Below are positions 9,505 to 17,832 of a stretch of 64,000 bases of DNA, piece after piece. The translations under genes and the position numbers were made by a program. The stretch comes from Halobacillus shinanisalinarum (GTDB taxonomy: Bacteria; Bacillota; Bacilli; Bacillales; Halobacillaceae). The stretch's first letter is position 1. The number at the start of each line of letters is the position of its first letter. Under the pieces are notes generated by a model. It saw only the letters and a list, made by a program, of their open reading frames with translations, ran no database searches and had not been told where the DNA came from. The stretch is from contig NZ_CP095074.1 of the NCBI RefSeq assembly GCF_022919835.1, forward strand, positions 620,001 through 684,000, written 5' to 3'.

Positions 9505-9720
9505 TTAATTACTGTGAGCAAGGAACTTTTCCATTTCCTGAAGTTCACTTAAAAATTGTTCATGTTTTTGAGAAGATTGAGAATCGTTTTTTCTTGATTC
9601 AGAACCTAAAGTAATATCAATTCTTTTTTCCAATTCTTTGGCAGACTTTAGTATATCCCAGGATGAGGTTACGGCATCGACTTTTTTAGTTTCTTTTCTT
9701 AATACTTCGGTTTTCATCAT
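9505..9720 (-). CDS. Small hypothetical protein (71 aa)
   Basis: 71 residues, charged and predicted to be helical or coiled-coil, without a membrane segment. It starts with ATG-ATG at 9720/9717 behind GGAGGG and overlaps the 3' end of the 364-residue membrane protein gene by 35 bases, so the two are probably co-translated. A strong terminator follows directly. It shares a short segment with the small protein at 9259-9414. I do not recognise it. Confidence 0.6.
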   Translation of the reverse strand: MMKTEVLRKETKKVDAVTSSWDILKSAKELEKRIDITLGSESRKNDSQSSQKHEQFLSELQEMEKFLAHSN

Positions 9721-10780
9721 GTTTGCCCTCCTCTGATATGGTGTGTTGAGAATGCCAGAAAGAGATGAGAGTGTATAATGTCTTAATGGCTTCTTGTGTC
9801 TTTATTATACCATAATCGTTCTCGCGGTTGCTATCGTAATGGAAGCTATATACATATATTGTATTGTCCGTCATTTGAAAACGTTTTGAAACAACTTTTC
9901 TGTTATGAGATTCATCATCATATATTCCCTCTTTTTCGTCTAAATATGCACGAATAACAGCCCAATCCTTTTGCCTATCAGATAATTCGTCAATCTTTAG
10001 TTCAGTAGGGGTCCTTGTCAGACCATGGGATGCATCAAGAGTAAGCTTGTCTCCTTCTTCCTTAAATAAAGAAAATTCACATACTATCATCAAATCATCT
10101 TTATCAAATGTTCCCTCAGTTATCCTTAAAATCGTACGGTTTAAGTGGCTTTGAAGGTTGATTTGATGGTTTAGAGATCTCCTCATAGAACTTACTGTCA
10201 CTTTTGCCCTCTCTAACTCCTGGCGTAAGTTACTGTTCTCTTCCTCTTTTTGTTTGTTGTCTTTAATCATTTGAGCCAAGTGCTCACTTGAATTTTGAAT
10301 TAAATCCCTAATATAGTCGTACAGTAAATTAAACGTAAAGGGAGCAGATTCAACATACTTTGATACTAACTTTGTATGAATTACTTTTTCTAAATTTCTG
10401 AAGGCAGAGATATCAAAGTATTCATCATATATAGTCACTTCTCTCTTAAAATTTATCACAACCGATATGATAAAAAATACTATTGCAGCTATCCATAGTA
10501 GATTATTTAATAAATTACTGTTATTAAAAATAATCCCTATAATACCTAAGTGCTGTAGAAGAGAAGAGGATGTTATTTTTGTTAACAGAGTACTTTTGTC
10601 TTTCGGCATGAAAGGAGTATAATTAAATAAAGCTCTCAAGAAAGGCTTAAAAATCCAAAGCAATGTGTTATTACGTTGTCTATTGTCCTCATCGCGAAGC
10701 AAACCTAATACTTCATCATAGTCCTTTCTAAGATTAGATATTGATGATAAGACTATGTCACTCTCACTAGTTCTATTCAT
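9686..10780 (-). CDS. Membrane protein with coiled coil and possible GAF-like C-terminal domain
   Basis: 364 residues. Two adjacent hydrophobic segments (about 70-88 and 93-110) form a membrane hairpin. A cytoplasmic linker and a coiled coil follow (about 180-210), then a mixed alpha/beta region (about 220-345) that resembles a GAF-like sensory fold in layout (TILRITEGTFDKDDLMIVCEF... and a tail of FWHSQ). No enzyme motif is visible. It forms an operon with the 71-residue gene. ATG 10780 is preceded by GGGGAGGT. The pattern suggests a membrane-tethered sensor or effector; the function is unknown and the GAF idea is weak. Confidence 0.6.
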   Translation of the reverse strand: MNRTSESDIVLSSISNLRKDYDEVLGLLRDEDNRQRNNTLLWIFKPFLRALFNYTPFMPKDKSTLLTKITSSSLLQHLGIIGIIFNNSNLLNNLLWIAAIVFFIISVVINFKREVTIYDEYFDISAFRNLEKVIHTKLVSKYVESAPFTFNLLYDYIRDLIQNSSEHLAQMIKDNKQKEEENSNLRQELERAKVTVSSMRRSLNHQINLQSHLNRTILRITEGTFDKDDLMIVCEFSLFKEEGDKLTLDASHGLTRTPTELKIDELSDRQKDWAVIRAYLDEKEGIYDDESHNRKVVSKRFQMTDNTIYVYSFHYDSNRENDYGIIKTQEAIKTLYTLISFWHSQHTISEEGKHDENRSIKKRN

Positions 10781-10946
10781 CCAAGTACCTCCCCAATATC
10801 AAGCGAGTAATAAAACTAACCTGATCATTTTTTGTTTCACAGTGATCAACAAGATTTCAAATTTACAATATACCACGGTTGCCTTTTCAATGTATAAAGA
10901 ATACCATATGGCTGCCCGTTCTGTACTACTAAATTAAAACATCACA

Positions 10947-11891
10947 TTATCCCCGTTCTATTCCCAACTGATCCTTCCGACTTTCTTTTGCTGCATTTCC
11001 TAGTTTATCTCTTTTCTTCAGCTCATCATTCCAATCTTTAGATGTTGGCAGGCTAGTACTACACAAGTTTTCCGTCATTACCCTTTGATATTTCTTGGCA
11101 AAATTATAACCAGCTTTATCATTATCAGTACAAAAAGTTACATGACGAACCGTATGACCTTCTTTCCCCAAGCGTTTGATCTCATCGATCATCGTTTGGC
11201 GTTTTAAGCCAGACATGGAAACTAAGCGAGTATTTTGAAGCCTTGCTTGCTTAATACTCCAATAAGATAGAGCATCAATCGGACTTTCAAATAAGTAAAT
11301 TGAATTCGGCTTTCCAATATCTATTGAAAAGCCAGCTGATCCGTAGCTATTTCTATCAATTCCTTTAAACATAGTACCATCTTTCATCGGGATAGTACCT
11401 TGACGATCAGCACCAACGATTTCTCCACGTTGCTTCCACTTAAATATGACATTGCCGAGCTTATCTTCTGCAATTAAATCTTTTTGATCAAGCCATTCGA
11501 CGATTTTAGGGTGGATCTTCCGTTCCTTAGTGAGATAGTCTTTGGCTTTCTCTTTGCCGGCTACCTCATACTGCTCGGGATAGTAATAGGGTTCTTTCGA
11601 TTTTCTCTCTTGTCCATCGGTTTTCATTTTATAACCTTGAGCATTTAAATCTAACACAGCTTCTGGAAAACTCATGCCATAAAACATTTTGGCAAAGTTT
11701 ATCACACCAGCCCCCTTTTCCTCCCGCGAGTTCCAGGCATACATCTGATCTTTAATCACTAAGCTGTCATGTTTTTGGTGGCGGTAATACCTTCCTTCTC
11801 TTTTCAACGGTTCTCCTTTACGCTGCAAGTAGTCTATCAAATCTACATTTCGTGCGATTTCCACTTGTGACGCGCTTACATGCTTCACCAT
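10947..11891 (-). CDS. DUF3991/Toprim-domain protein of a conjugative element
   Basis: 314 residues. The N-terminal ~90 residues (VDLIDYLQRKGEPLKREGRYYRH... then GVINFAKMFYGMSFPEAV) resemble the CHC2-like/DUF3991 module that precedes Toprim domains in plasmid primase-like proteins, though the zinc-binding cysteines are missing. The Toprim-like core includes YLFESPIDALSYW (with the acidic Glu) and TFCTDNDKAGYNFAKKY (DND). Such proteins lie close to relaxase and ArdC genes on Gram-positive plasmids and ICEs and may act on transferred DNA after entry. It is last in the long minus-strand transfer region. ATG 11891 follows AAGGAGG. Confidence 0.8.
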   Translation of the reverse strand: MVKHVSASQVEIARNVDLIDYLQRKGEPLKREGRYYRHQKHDSLVIKDQMYAWNSREEKGAGVINFAKMFYGMSFPEAVLDLNAQGYKMKTDGQERKSKEPYYYPEQYEVAGKEKAKDYLTKERKIHPKIVEWLDQKDLIAEDKLGNVIFKWKQRGEIVGADRQGTIPMKDGTMFKGIDRNSYGSAGFSIDIGKPNSIYLFESPIDALSYWSIKQARLQNTRLVSMSGLKRQTMIDEIKRLGKEGHTVRHVTFCTDNDKAGYNFAKKYQRVMTENLCSTSLPTSKDWNDELKKRDKLGNAAKESRKDQLGIERG

Positions 11892-11936
11892 GCAGCACTT
11901 CCTCCTTTTTGAATGTCAATGTCAAATAGAAAAAAT

Positions 11937-11966
11937 AAAAAAGACAGGGAATAAAACTCCCTGTCT
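11937..11966 (-). terminator. Terminator after the ArdC-like gene
   Basis: AGACAGGGA / TCCCTGTCT arms with a short loop (ATAAAAC), followed on the minus strand by a run of T. It lies in the 73-base gap before the Toprim gene, which may therefore be transcribed at a reduced level. Confidence 0.75.
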
Positions 11967-13944
11967 AGCGTTCCATTTCAACTTTTTGCCGTTGCTTTTT
12001 ATGCTTTGGTTGGGAAGATCCCTGTTTACTTTCATCTGCTTTTTCTTCTACAGACTTGCCTTTCCTCTTTTCTCCGTTTTTCCCCTTCTGATCGCTAAAT
12101 TCCTGATCTAATGTCATTTCTACCTGGACTAAACGTTGTTGACCATATTCGGATAACGGCAGCTCTTTTAATTCCTGCAGCGATTCTTTTTTTAGTTTAT
12201 AAACGGATTCCATGCTATGTGTCTTTTCAAAGACACGCATTTGGTTCAGACGTTCTTGTCGATCGTTGCTTTCCTCTTGATCCAGTCCCTTTCCTACCTT
12301 CGGTTCAATAAAGTTCATCAACTCTTTTTTATAGGCATCTTTATAGGCTTGTTTATCGAGTTCATTCTCCCCTTTTTCCTTTTCAGATTTAGGTTCAAAA
12401 GGGCTCTCGTTTCGTTCAGTTGTGCTGACTTGCCGACGGTACATGTCACGTAGCTTCTCCGATGGTAATTTTTCCTCTTCCTGCTTTGGTTCTTTTTCGA
12501 TGGATGGTTGTGATCTTTGTAAAGAAGGGTGCTCCGGCGTTACGTTGTTTGCATCGGCTTCCTTGAATACTTCAGAAGTGATTGAAATGCCTTCAATTGC
12601 CTTCCTCATGGAAGAAGGCAATGTTTCCGGGTTCTTTTGGTGTTCGGGACTAAGAGCGACAAAGGCACCCTTGCCCTTTTCGTTAGCTTGATTAAATTTT
12701 TTGACCAGCTCATCTTGCTTGACTTGCGGATAACTGATGTCCCCTAACGGTTTGATTTCTTTTTGCTCTACCTGTAGTGTGGCTACGTCTATAAGACTTT
12801 CCATGGATACGGTTTTAACATTCTGACTCTCTTTATTTACAAGGATGATCATTTCTTGATAAGGTTTGGGATTTGGCAGTGGATCGAAGACTCCCTTTTC
12901 TTTCTCTTGGTTGTTTTCCTGCACCTGTATCTGTTGGCCCATATTCCGCTCTCTTTTTTCATTGGACGGTGTTGTCATTTTCATGTCTTTATCCCCTTCC
13001 TGTTCTTTTTCCCATGAATCTTCAATCGTTGAAATAAACTCTTTGGCCGTCGTTTGAACTTCCTGCAATAACCCTTCATAGTCCTTAAACTCATGGTCTT
13101 TCGTCCACTGATGAAGGTAATCTAGGGAATAATCGCTGGTATCAATATTGAAATAGGAGGCCACCGTATAGGCTGTCATTTCTGCCTGAAATTCCTTTTC
13201 CGGCTTGGTGTAATGATCTCGTTTTTCTTCCGTGTGGAGCTTCGCATGCGTGAGTTCATGCAACAGGCTTTTCGTATCCTGACGTTCTGAGTTCCGAGGG
13301 TTGAGGGCGACTTCACCTCTCCCGGTGTAACTCACTCCTTTGGCAGCCCCTAGCTCTTCATAAGGTTCAACGATTTGAATGTTGTTCTTATCCGCAATAG
13401 CCTCCATACCTCGACGCAACGGTTTATAGTTTTCGACCTTTCCATCGATCCATTTGTTCGGGAATATGTGAGGGAGGTCTTTTTGGGATGCACTCGTTTG
13501 CGACACATCAAAAACACTCCCGATAGAAAAAACAAGACGGCCCTCTCGTTTGTCGAGTTGACCGTCTTTAACCTGTTCCTTCTCTTGTTTGGTGGCGTGT
13601 TGTAAGGACTTCCATTCCCCTTCATTGTTTTTAAATTGCTGGCCCAATCGATTAGGTACGAGAATTTTAATGCCTTGTTCACCTTTGTTAACGGGGAACC
13701 CTTTTTCTTTCCAAAAGGCAAACGAGCCAACAGCTTCAGCACCAGAAAACTGTGAATCAATAAGCGCGGTGTTCTTGGGGGAATACCGGTAAAACTTTCC
13801 CATAAAATCCAAATACTCTTTTAGCTGATCGGGCGAATGAAAGTGGTTCGAGATACGTTCTTCCATTCCTTCTGTCAGTCTATTGATCTCCTCTTGAACC
13901 TGTTCGGGTGACTTTTTGGGATAGGTACGTTTACTTTTGGCCAT
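11965..13944 (-). CDS. ArdC-like antirestriction protein with zincin domain and long charged tail
   Basis: About 659 residues. The N-terminal ~130 residues match the ArdC ssDNA-binding domain (YSPKNTALIDSQFSGAEAVGSFAFWKEKGFPV). A zincin metallopeptidase-like domain follows with HELTHAKLH (HExxH near residue 235) and a downstream Glu-rich helix (EKEFQAEMTAYTVASYF). The rest (about 330-659) is a low-complexity charged region. ArdC proteins protect incoming conjugative DNA from host restriction. ATG 13944 (MAKSKRT) has the best spacing after GGGAGG and overlaps the upstream gene by 14 bases. The extended tail is unusual; typical ArdC proteins are about 300 residues. Confidence 0.82.
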   Translation of the reverse strand: MAKSKRTYPKKSPEQVQEEINRLTEGMEERISNHFHSPDQLKEYLDFMGKFYRYSPKNTALIDSQFSGAEAVGSFAFWKEKGFPVNKGEQGIKILVPNRLGQQFKNNEGEWKSLQHATKQEKEQVKDGQLDKREGRLVFSIGSVFDVSQTSASQKDLPHIFPNKWIDGKVENYKPLRRGMEAIADKNNIQIVEPYEELGAAKGVSYTGRGEVALNPRNSERQDTKSLLHELTHAKLHTEEKRDHYTKPEKEFQAEMTAYTVASYFNIDTSDYSLDYLHQWTKDHEFKDYEGLLQEVQTTAKEFISTIEDSWEKEQEGDKDMKMTTPSNEKRERNMGQQIQVQENNQEKEKGVFDPLPNPKPYQEMIILVNKESQNVKTVSMESLIDVATLQVEQKEIKPLGDISYPQVKQDELVKKFNQANEKGKGAFVALSPEHQKNPETLPSSMRKAIEGISITSEVFKEADANNVTPEHPSLQRSQPSIEKEPKQEEEKLPSEKLRDMYRRQVSTTERNESPFEPKSEKEKGENELDKQAYKDAYKKELMNFIEPKVGKGLDQEESNDRQERLNQMRVFEKTHSMESVYKLKKESLQELKELPLSEYGQQRLVQVEMTLDQEFSDQKGKNGEKRKGKSVEEKADESKQGSSQPKHKKQRQKVEMER

Positions 13945-14212
13945 GAGCATCACCTCCCTCGCTGATGTTCATGAGTTCTTCCATATCCTCTTCCTCATAG
14001 TTTGGATCTGTGTTTAACATCAGCTGCTTGCTCTTTTTATCGAACGGGATGAGTAAGTTTTCTTGATTGACCAAATGCTGTTCCACATCAGCCATTTCAT
14101 CATCACTCAACGTTAAGGTGTATTCCTGTTGGCCAACTTCGATCACGAGCTCTTGGTTATCCCCTAAACTTTTAAACACGCCTACTTCATAACGGCTATT
14201 AAACAACATCAT
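13931..14212 (-). CDS. Hypothetical small protein of the mobilization region
   Basis: 93 residues from ATG 14212, which follows AAAGGAGGAG at good spacing (an upstream ATG at 14233 lies before the ribosome site and is rejected). The protein is acidic, with a short beta-strand-like N-terminus (YEVGVFKSLGDNQELVIEVGQQEYTLTLSDDEM) and an Asp/Glu-rich C-terminus. It overlaps the ArdC-like gene start. It is typical of small acidic proteins in Gram-positive conjugative elements; the function is unknown. Confidence 0.6.
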   Translation of the reverse strand: MMLFNSRYEVGVFKSLGDNQELVIEVGQQEYTLTLSDDEMADVEQHLVNQENLLIPFDKKSKQLMLNTDPNYEEEDMEELMNISEGGDAHGQK

Positions 14213-14274
14213 AAAATCTCCTCCTTTGGTCATTTTTTAATCTATAATGAATCGGCTACATCACCGATGGTTGG

Positions 14275-14703
14275 TTAGGATGAAGAAGCTTGTGACTCTC
14301 TGGTGCTGATTCTTTTTTGCCTTTGATTACTGATTCGTTCTTCGACAGCTTCCTTGGCATCCTTCATCGCCTGACTTTCAAATATTGGAGTCGTCACACA
14401 ACTTTCTAGGTTTTGATCCATCGCAAATCCATTCATCAATTCCAGCAGAACTTGCGTGTTTTTATCACTTTGATTGGCTGCCAACTTGACCCGTTTCATC
14501 TCATCGGAAAACACCTCCTGAAAACGTTGAGCCATCAACCCCATGACATATTCTTGGGAATGATCCTTGAATTGTTGCTCTTCCCACTCCGCAACCATCC
14601 GGTCCAAGGCTTCCCCTGGATAACGAATATGATGTTGCTCCTGATACCCTTTCATTAATCTAATCGTTTCCTCATGGAGTGTTACATTTTGACGTTGCCT
14701 CAT
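14275..14703 (-). CDS. Hypothetical protein next to the relaxase
   Basis: 142 residues from ATG 14703 (MRQRQNVTLHEETIRLMKGYQ), chosen because AAAGGTAGG lies 9 bases upstream. The N-terminus looks like a ribbon-helix-helix-type strand and helix (NVTLHEETIRLMKGYQEQHHIRYPGEALDRMV), so DNA binding is possible. The rest is helical. It begins 10 bases after the relaxase stop. A role in the relaxosome is plausible but unproved. Confidence 0.6.
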   Translation of the reverse strand: MRQRQNVTLHEETIRLMKGYQEQHHIRYPGEALDRMVAEWEEQQFKDHSQEYVMGLMAQRFQEVFSDEMKRVKLAANQSDKNTQVLLELMNGFAMDQNLESCVTTPIFESQAMKDAKEAVEERISNQRQKRISTRESQASSS

Positions 14704-14713
14704 GATCAACAAC

Positions 14714-15871
14714 CTACCTTTCTCTTTCAATATCTCGTTCCAATTTCTGATGGTCCAAGTCGTTCATAAACTGATCATAGGTTTGACCCATGGAGCGTTG
14801 AATCCTTCGCAAAGATCGTTGTAAATGAACACCCGGAGGCACAGACTTATAGGAGTGACCTGGTTCATGAATAGGAATACGTTGCCTATCATAAGCTTTC
14901 ATTTCTTGTAAGAACGCATTTCCCATTCGTTTATAGAGGTCATCCAGCTTGTTTTGTTTGTAATGCTGATAGCGTTTTTTATCCTTTGGTCCATCCCCAT
15001 AAGTTTGCTTTAATTCATTCACCTCTTTATCCAATTTGTCATGGAGCTGTCTCATGTCTTTTGAATGATATTTGTTTAAGTACCTTGATGTTAGCTCATC
15101 GATTTTCGGCCGTATTGGGTTCAATGTTTGATAGCCATAGTGCCACTGGCGTTTATCTTCAGGCAAATGATTGTACACTTCCAGGAACAAAGGCTTCATC
15201 TCTCTGTTTCTCCATTTCATACTGCTATTCTCTTTCTTTGAATTCACCATATGCTCACGGATCAAAGAGTTAATTTGATTGCGTTCCTGCGTACGATCCA
15301 TTAATCCATTCACGACTTCACTCTTCATCGCATCTAACGTTTTCGGTTTACGCTTACCTCGCCCACGAGTTGGATGGGGTTCGACCGTGGCCACATGAAT
15401 ATGAATGTTGTCCGTATTATAGTGAATGGCTGCCGACCAGACGGAACTCTCTTCTAACCCTTCTTTTTTCATCATGGCCTTCATGGATTTACGTGTTACT
15501 TGTTTCAAGGCGTCTTCATCTAAAGTGTGAGTTTTTGGATCATAAACACCTCGTTTTTGAAGCCAATCATTATTAAATGTAATCACGTCCTGCCACATAA
15601 TGCTGTTATTTTTTTGAGCCTGTTCAAACAATGATTTAATACCCTGTTTTCCTTTAACAGATAAATGATCCGACTGTTGAGTAAACAAAGCAGATGTTTT
15701 ATCTGGATCGTCCATGTAGTGATTATATAAACTAAACATGGACCTATGAGTTTCCCCCTTTCCTTTGGCCTCTTCACGGTCCACGTACCGGACGTAATCT
15801 TGAAACCCTTTCTTATTTGCAGTCACGAATTTCGTTTTTAAAACCACTCCAGGCGTTACAGTTTCACTCAT
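14714..15871 (-). CDS. MobP2-like conjugative relaxase
   Basis: 385 residues. The key motif is TDNIHIHVATVEP near residues 150-165, the paired-histidine metal site of relaxases. The N-terminal KTKFVTANKKGFQDYVRYVDREEA is typical of the MobP2 group found on pXO2-like plasmids and ICEs; the likely catalytic Tyr lies in the early YVRYVDREEA segment. It nicks oriT and carries the strand into the recipient. Its ATG overlaps the stop of the upstream accessory gene (ATGA), as expected for a relaxosome operon. The C-terminal third is basic and helical. No helicase or primase domain is fused. Confidence 0.85.
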   Translation of the reverse strand: MSETVTPGVVLKTKFVTANKKGFQDYVRYVDREEAKGKGETHRSMFSLYNHYMDDPDKTSALFTQQSDHLSVKGKQGIKSLFEQAQKNNSIMWQDVITFNNDWLQKRGVYDPKTHTLDEDALKQVTRKSMKAMMKKEGLEESSVWSAAIHYNTDNIHIHVATVEPHPTRGRGKRKPKTLDAMKSEVVNGLMDRTQERNQINSLIREHMVNSKKENSSMKWRNREMKPLFLEVYNHLPEDKRQWHYGYQTLNPIRPKIDELTSRYLNKYHSKDMRQLHDKLDKEVNELKQTYGDGPKDKKRYQHYKQNKLDDLYKRMGNAFLQEMKAYDRQRIPIHEPGHSYKSVPPGVHLQRSLRRIQRSMGQTYDQFMNDLDHQKLERDIERER

Positions 15872-16125
15872 GTTTCTTCACCTGGTTCTTCAAACTGTAA
15901 AAGATCGTTCATTTCTCGAATCGCTGTATAACAATGGGCCATCGTTTGAATGTTTCGATCAACTAACTGCTGCAGTCTTTGTTCACGATGATTCTCTTCA
16001 TGAAAGAGGGCTAATTGATGCAACTTTGCGTGTAAAAACTCTTGCCGACTCATCCCTTTTTCCTTCGCAAGTTCATCAATAAGTTGAACAGTTTTTGGAT
16101 CCATATAACGAACTCTTACATCCAT
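15868..16125 (-). CDS. Relaxosome accessory protein, ribbon-helix-helix type
   Basis: 85 residues from ATG 16125, which has AAAAGGAG upstream. The N-terminus MDVRVRYMDPKTVQLIDELAKEKGMSRQEFL (shown here in outline: strand, helix, turn with GMSRQEF, helix) is the ribbon-helix-helix pattern of MobC/TraY-like accessory proteins that bind oriT. It overlaps the relaxase start by 4 bases and sits directly beside the putative oriT. Confidence 0.75.
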   Translation of the reverse strand: MDVRVRYMDPKTVQLIDELAKEKGMSRQEFLHAKLHQLALFHEENHREQRLQQLVDRNIQTMAHCYTAIREMNDLLQFEEPGEET

Positions 16126-16139
16126 ATAAATCACTCCTT

Positions 16140-16360
16140 TTGATCAAGTTCCTAAATCTAGTGAATAAAGAGAAGAGCATAAGGGGTTTTTGTTCCCACT
16201 TGGCGTGTGAATCCCGGCAGAGCCGGGCAAAACGAGGGCACAAGAAAATCTCCAGATGTGCGGTCACTGTGTTGCTAAAATAGGAACACACCTTCGTGTT
16301 TTCACATGGATGTGTGGTCCCTGCACATGGATGTGTGGTCCTTGTGTTGATGCTTTTTCT
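16140..16360. other. Putative origin of transfer (oriT)
   Basis: A 221-base non-coding stretch next to the relaxosome genes, dense in structure: a perfect hairpin CCCGGC-AGA-GCCGGG (16213-16227), a short hairpin ACAC-CTTC-GTGT (about 16286-16298), and two identical 18-base direct repeats CACATGGATGTGTGGTCC at 16303-16320 and 16324-16341 (21-base period). Direct repeats flanked by hairpins and adjoining a relaxase operon are the usual layout of oriT. The nic site cannot be assigned. Confidence 0.6.
16303..16341. repeat. Two 18-bp direct repeats in oriT region
   Basis: CACATGGATGTGTGGTCC occurs twice with a 3-base spacer (CTG). Each copy contains the smaller palindromic core CACAT/ATGTG, a likely binding site for the ribbon-helix-helix protein or relaxase. 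Confidence 0.85.
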
Positions 16361-16365
16361 CATGG

Positions 16366-17229
16366 TTATCTATCAATCATGTCTCGTTTTTCCTTCAACA
16401 TCGTGAGCTTCTTCTGTATGGTTTGAATCGTCGTTTCGTTCTCTGTGGCTTCTCGATTGAGTTGATCCTTTTCGTTTTCTAGTTGACGAATTCTCGCGTT
16501 GGTTTGTTCCTTTTCCTCACCCGTTTCATACAGACGTTTTGATTCTAATTCCACCAGTTCTTGATCGATGTCATGTAGTTTTTGTTCGATTCTTTGAATC
16601 TGTTTTTCCTTATCTTGCATCGTTTGTTTAGCCCCTTTGATATCTCTTGATAGGGCAGCTATTTCATATTCTTGTTCCGTTTGGATGGTCAATGTTGAAT
16701 CGGTTTTGACTTTTCGTTGATCGGCATAGATGCGCGCTAACTCTTTGACTTCTTCACCTCCCTTCATTTCCTGTTGAGGATCATCAAGGAGCTCTTCATC
16801 TTTTTCTTTGTGCTTATGAACGTCTAACGCCATCACCTCAAAAGAGGGGCTCACGTCTTGGATACTGATCACATATTGGCCTTCATCATGGTACTCAATC
16901 GTCGTGGGTACCTTCCGTTGAGAATTGGCTTTCTCCTGCGCAATAAAGGTCAATGGATCACCTAATAGGTCTGTTGATTTGTCTATATTTAAGGTGACAA
17001 CCATCAGCTGTCGGTTCGGATTATAGGTCCATTCTTCAATAATCATCTCTCCAGATCCACTCAAGTTTAGTTGTTCATTCAACGGAGTTTGTTGAACGTT
17101 CACCTGATTTTGACTTCCAAATACAAAACCGGAACATAAGAAAAAGAGAAGGGCCGCCGTCATGGTACCTAGTCCAATTAAGTACATTTTTGACGTGCCT
17201 TCCCTCACCACATTCGTCTGTTTTTTCAT
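16366..17229 (-). CDS. Transfer-region membrane protein with coiled coil
   Basis: 287 residues: one transmembrane segment (about 17-38), an extracytoplasmic beta-rich region (about 50-140) and a long coiled coil (about 190-285, rich in Gln/Glu/Lys heptads). It starts directly after the stop of the upstream gene, with GAGGGGAA as ribosome site. It is in series with the hydrolase and VirB4 genes and is probably a structural part of the conjugation apparatus. I do not recognise a named family. Confidence 0.6.
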   Translation of the reverse strand: MKKQTNVVREGTSKMYLIGLGTMTAALLFFLCSGFVFGSQNQVNVQQTPLNEQLNLSGSGEMIIEEWTYNPNRQLMVVTLNIDKSTDLLGDPLTFIAQEKANSQRKVPTTIEYHDEGQYVISIQDVSPSFEVMALDVHKHKEKDEELLDDPQQEMKGGEEVKELARIYADQRKVKTDSTLTIQTEQEYEIAALSRDIKGAKQTMQDKEKQIQRIEQKLHDIDQELVELESKRLYETGEEKEQTNARIRQLENEKDQLNREATENETTIQTIQKKLTMLKEKRDMIDR

Positions 17230-17805
17230 TTATTTCCCCTCCTGCGTGGCTTCCTTAAAGTCCATCACTTTCCATCGTCCATCTTGCTTATGGACATATA
17301 TTTCTAAGAACACTTTCGAAACTTGTTCTTGATCATTCTGTAAAGAATGTAGGGTGTGCTGAAACCGAACAAGGACCGTTGCATCGTTGCTTCTAAAGTG
17401 GCCCGTTTCAATAAATAGTTGGACATGATCTACGCTCGATTTCGTTTGTCCTTTATAGGTTTCTGTAGGAAAAAATGTGTTGACCAGCTCATTACTCATG
17501 ATTGATTGGGCTTGCTTTTTTCGTTCCTGATAGGTTTCTTCGCTGTGTACAAAAGCCGTCTCAACAAACATAGATACAAGATCAACTAATACACGATGAT
17601 GAGTCTGAATCTTAGCTGGACGTTGTTGATCCATGATCTGTTTCAGTTCCTGTTTTTTGTTCAAAACTTGTTGTTTGTCGGCTTGAAGTTGCTGAATTTT
17701 GGCTTGTAAATCGTCGTCTGATGCCGTGACTTGGATGTACACATTAAACCCTGTCGAAGCGATCAAAAAGCCCAAAAACAAAATGAATACGACCCGTTTA
17801 TTCAT
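17230..17805 (-). CDS. Transfer-region single-pass membrane protein
   Basis: 191 residues with an N-terminal signal-anchor (about 5-25), a short coiled coil (about 30-60) and a C-terminal alpha/beta domain whose strand pattern (TVLVRFQHTLHS..., KVFLEIYVHKQDGRWKVMDF) is like NTF2/VirB8-type folds. A VirB8/TcpC-like role in the transfer channel is possible but not shown by sequence motif. It abuts the 287-residue gene. Confidence 0.55.
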   Translation of the reverse strand: MNKRVVFILFLGFLIASTGFNVYIQVTASDDDLQAKIQQLQADKQQVLNKKQELKQIMDQQRPAKIQTHHRVLVDLVSMFVETAFVHSEETYQERKKQAQSIMSNELVNTFFPTETYKGQTKSSVDHVQLFIETGHFRSNDATVLVRFQHTLHSLQNDQEQVSKVFLEIYVHKQDGRWKVMDFKEATQEGK

Positions 17806-17832
17806 TCGTTTCCCTCCCTGTACACAACTTGT

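Noticed and set aside
16076..16363. Minus-strand frame of 95 codons across the oriT region
   Set aside because: Its repeated THPC units come from the 18-bp direct repeats; there is no ribosome site, and the segment is better explained as oriT.
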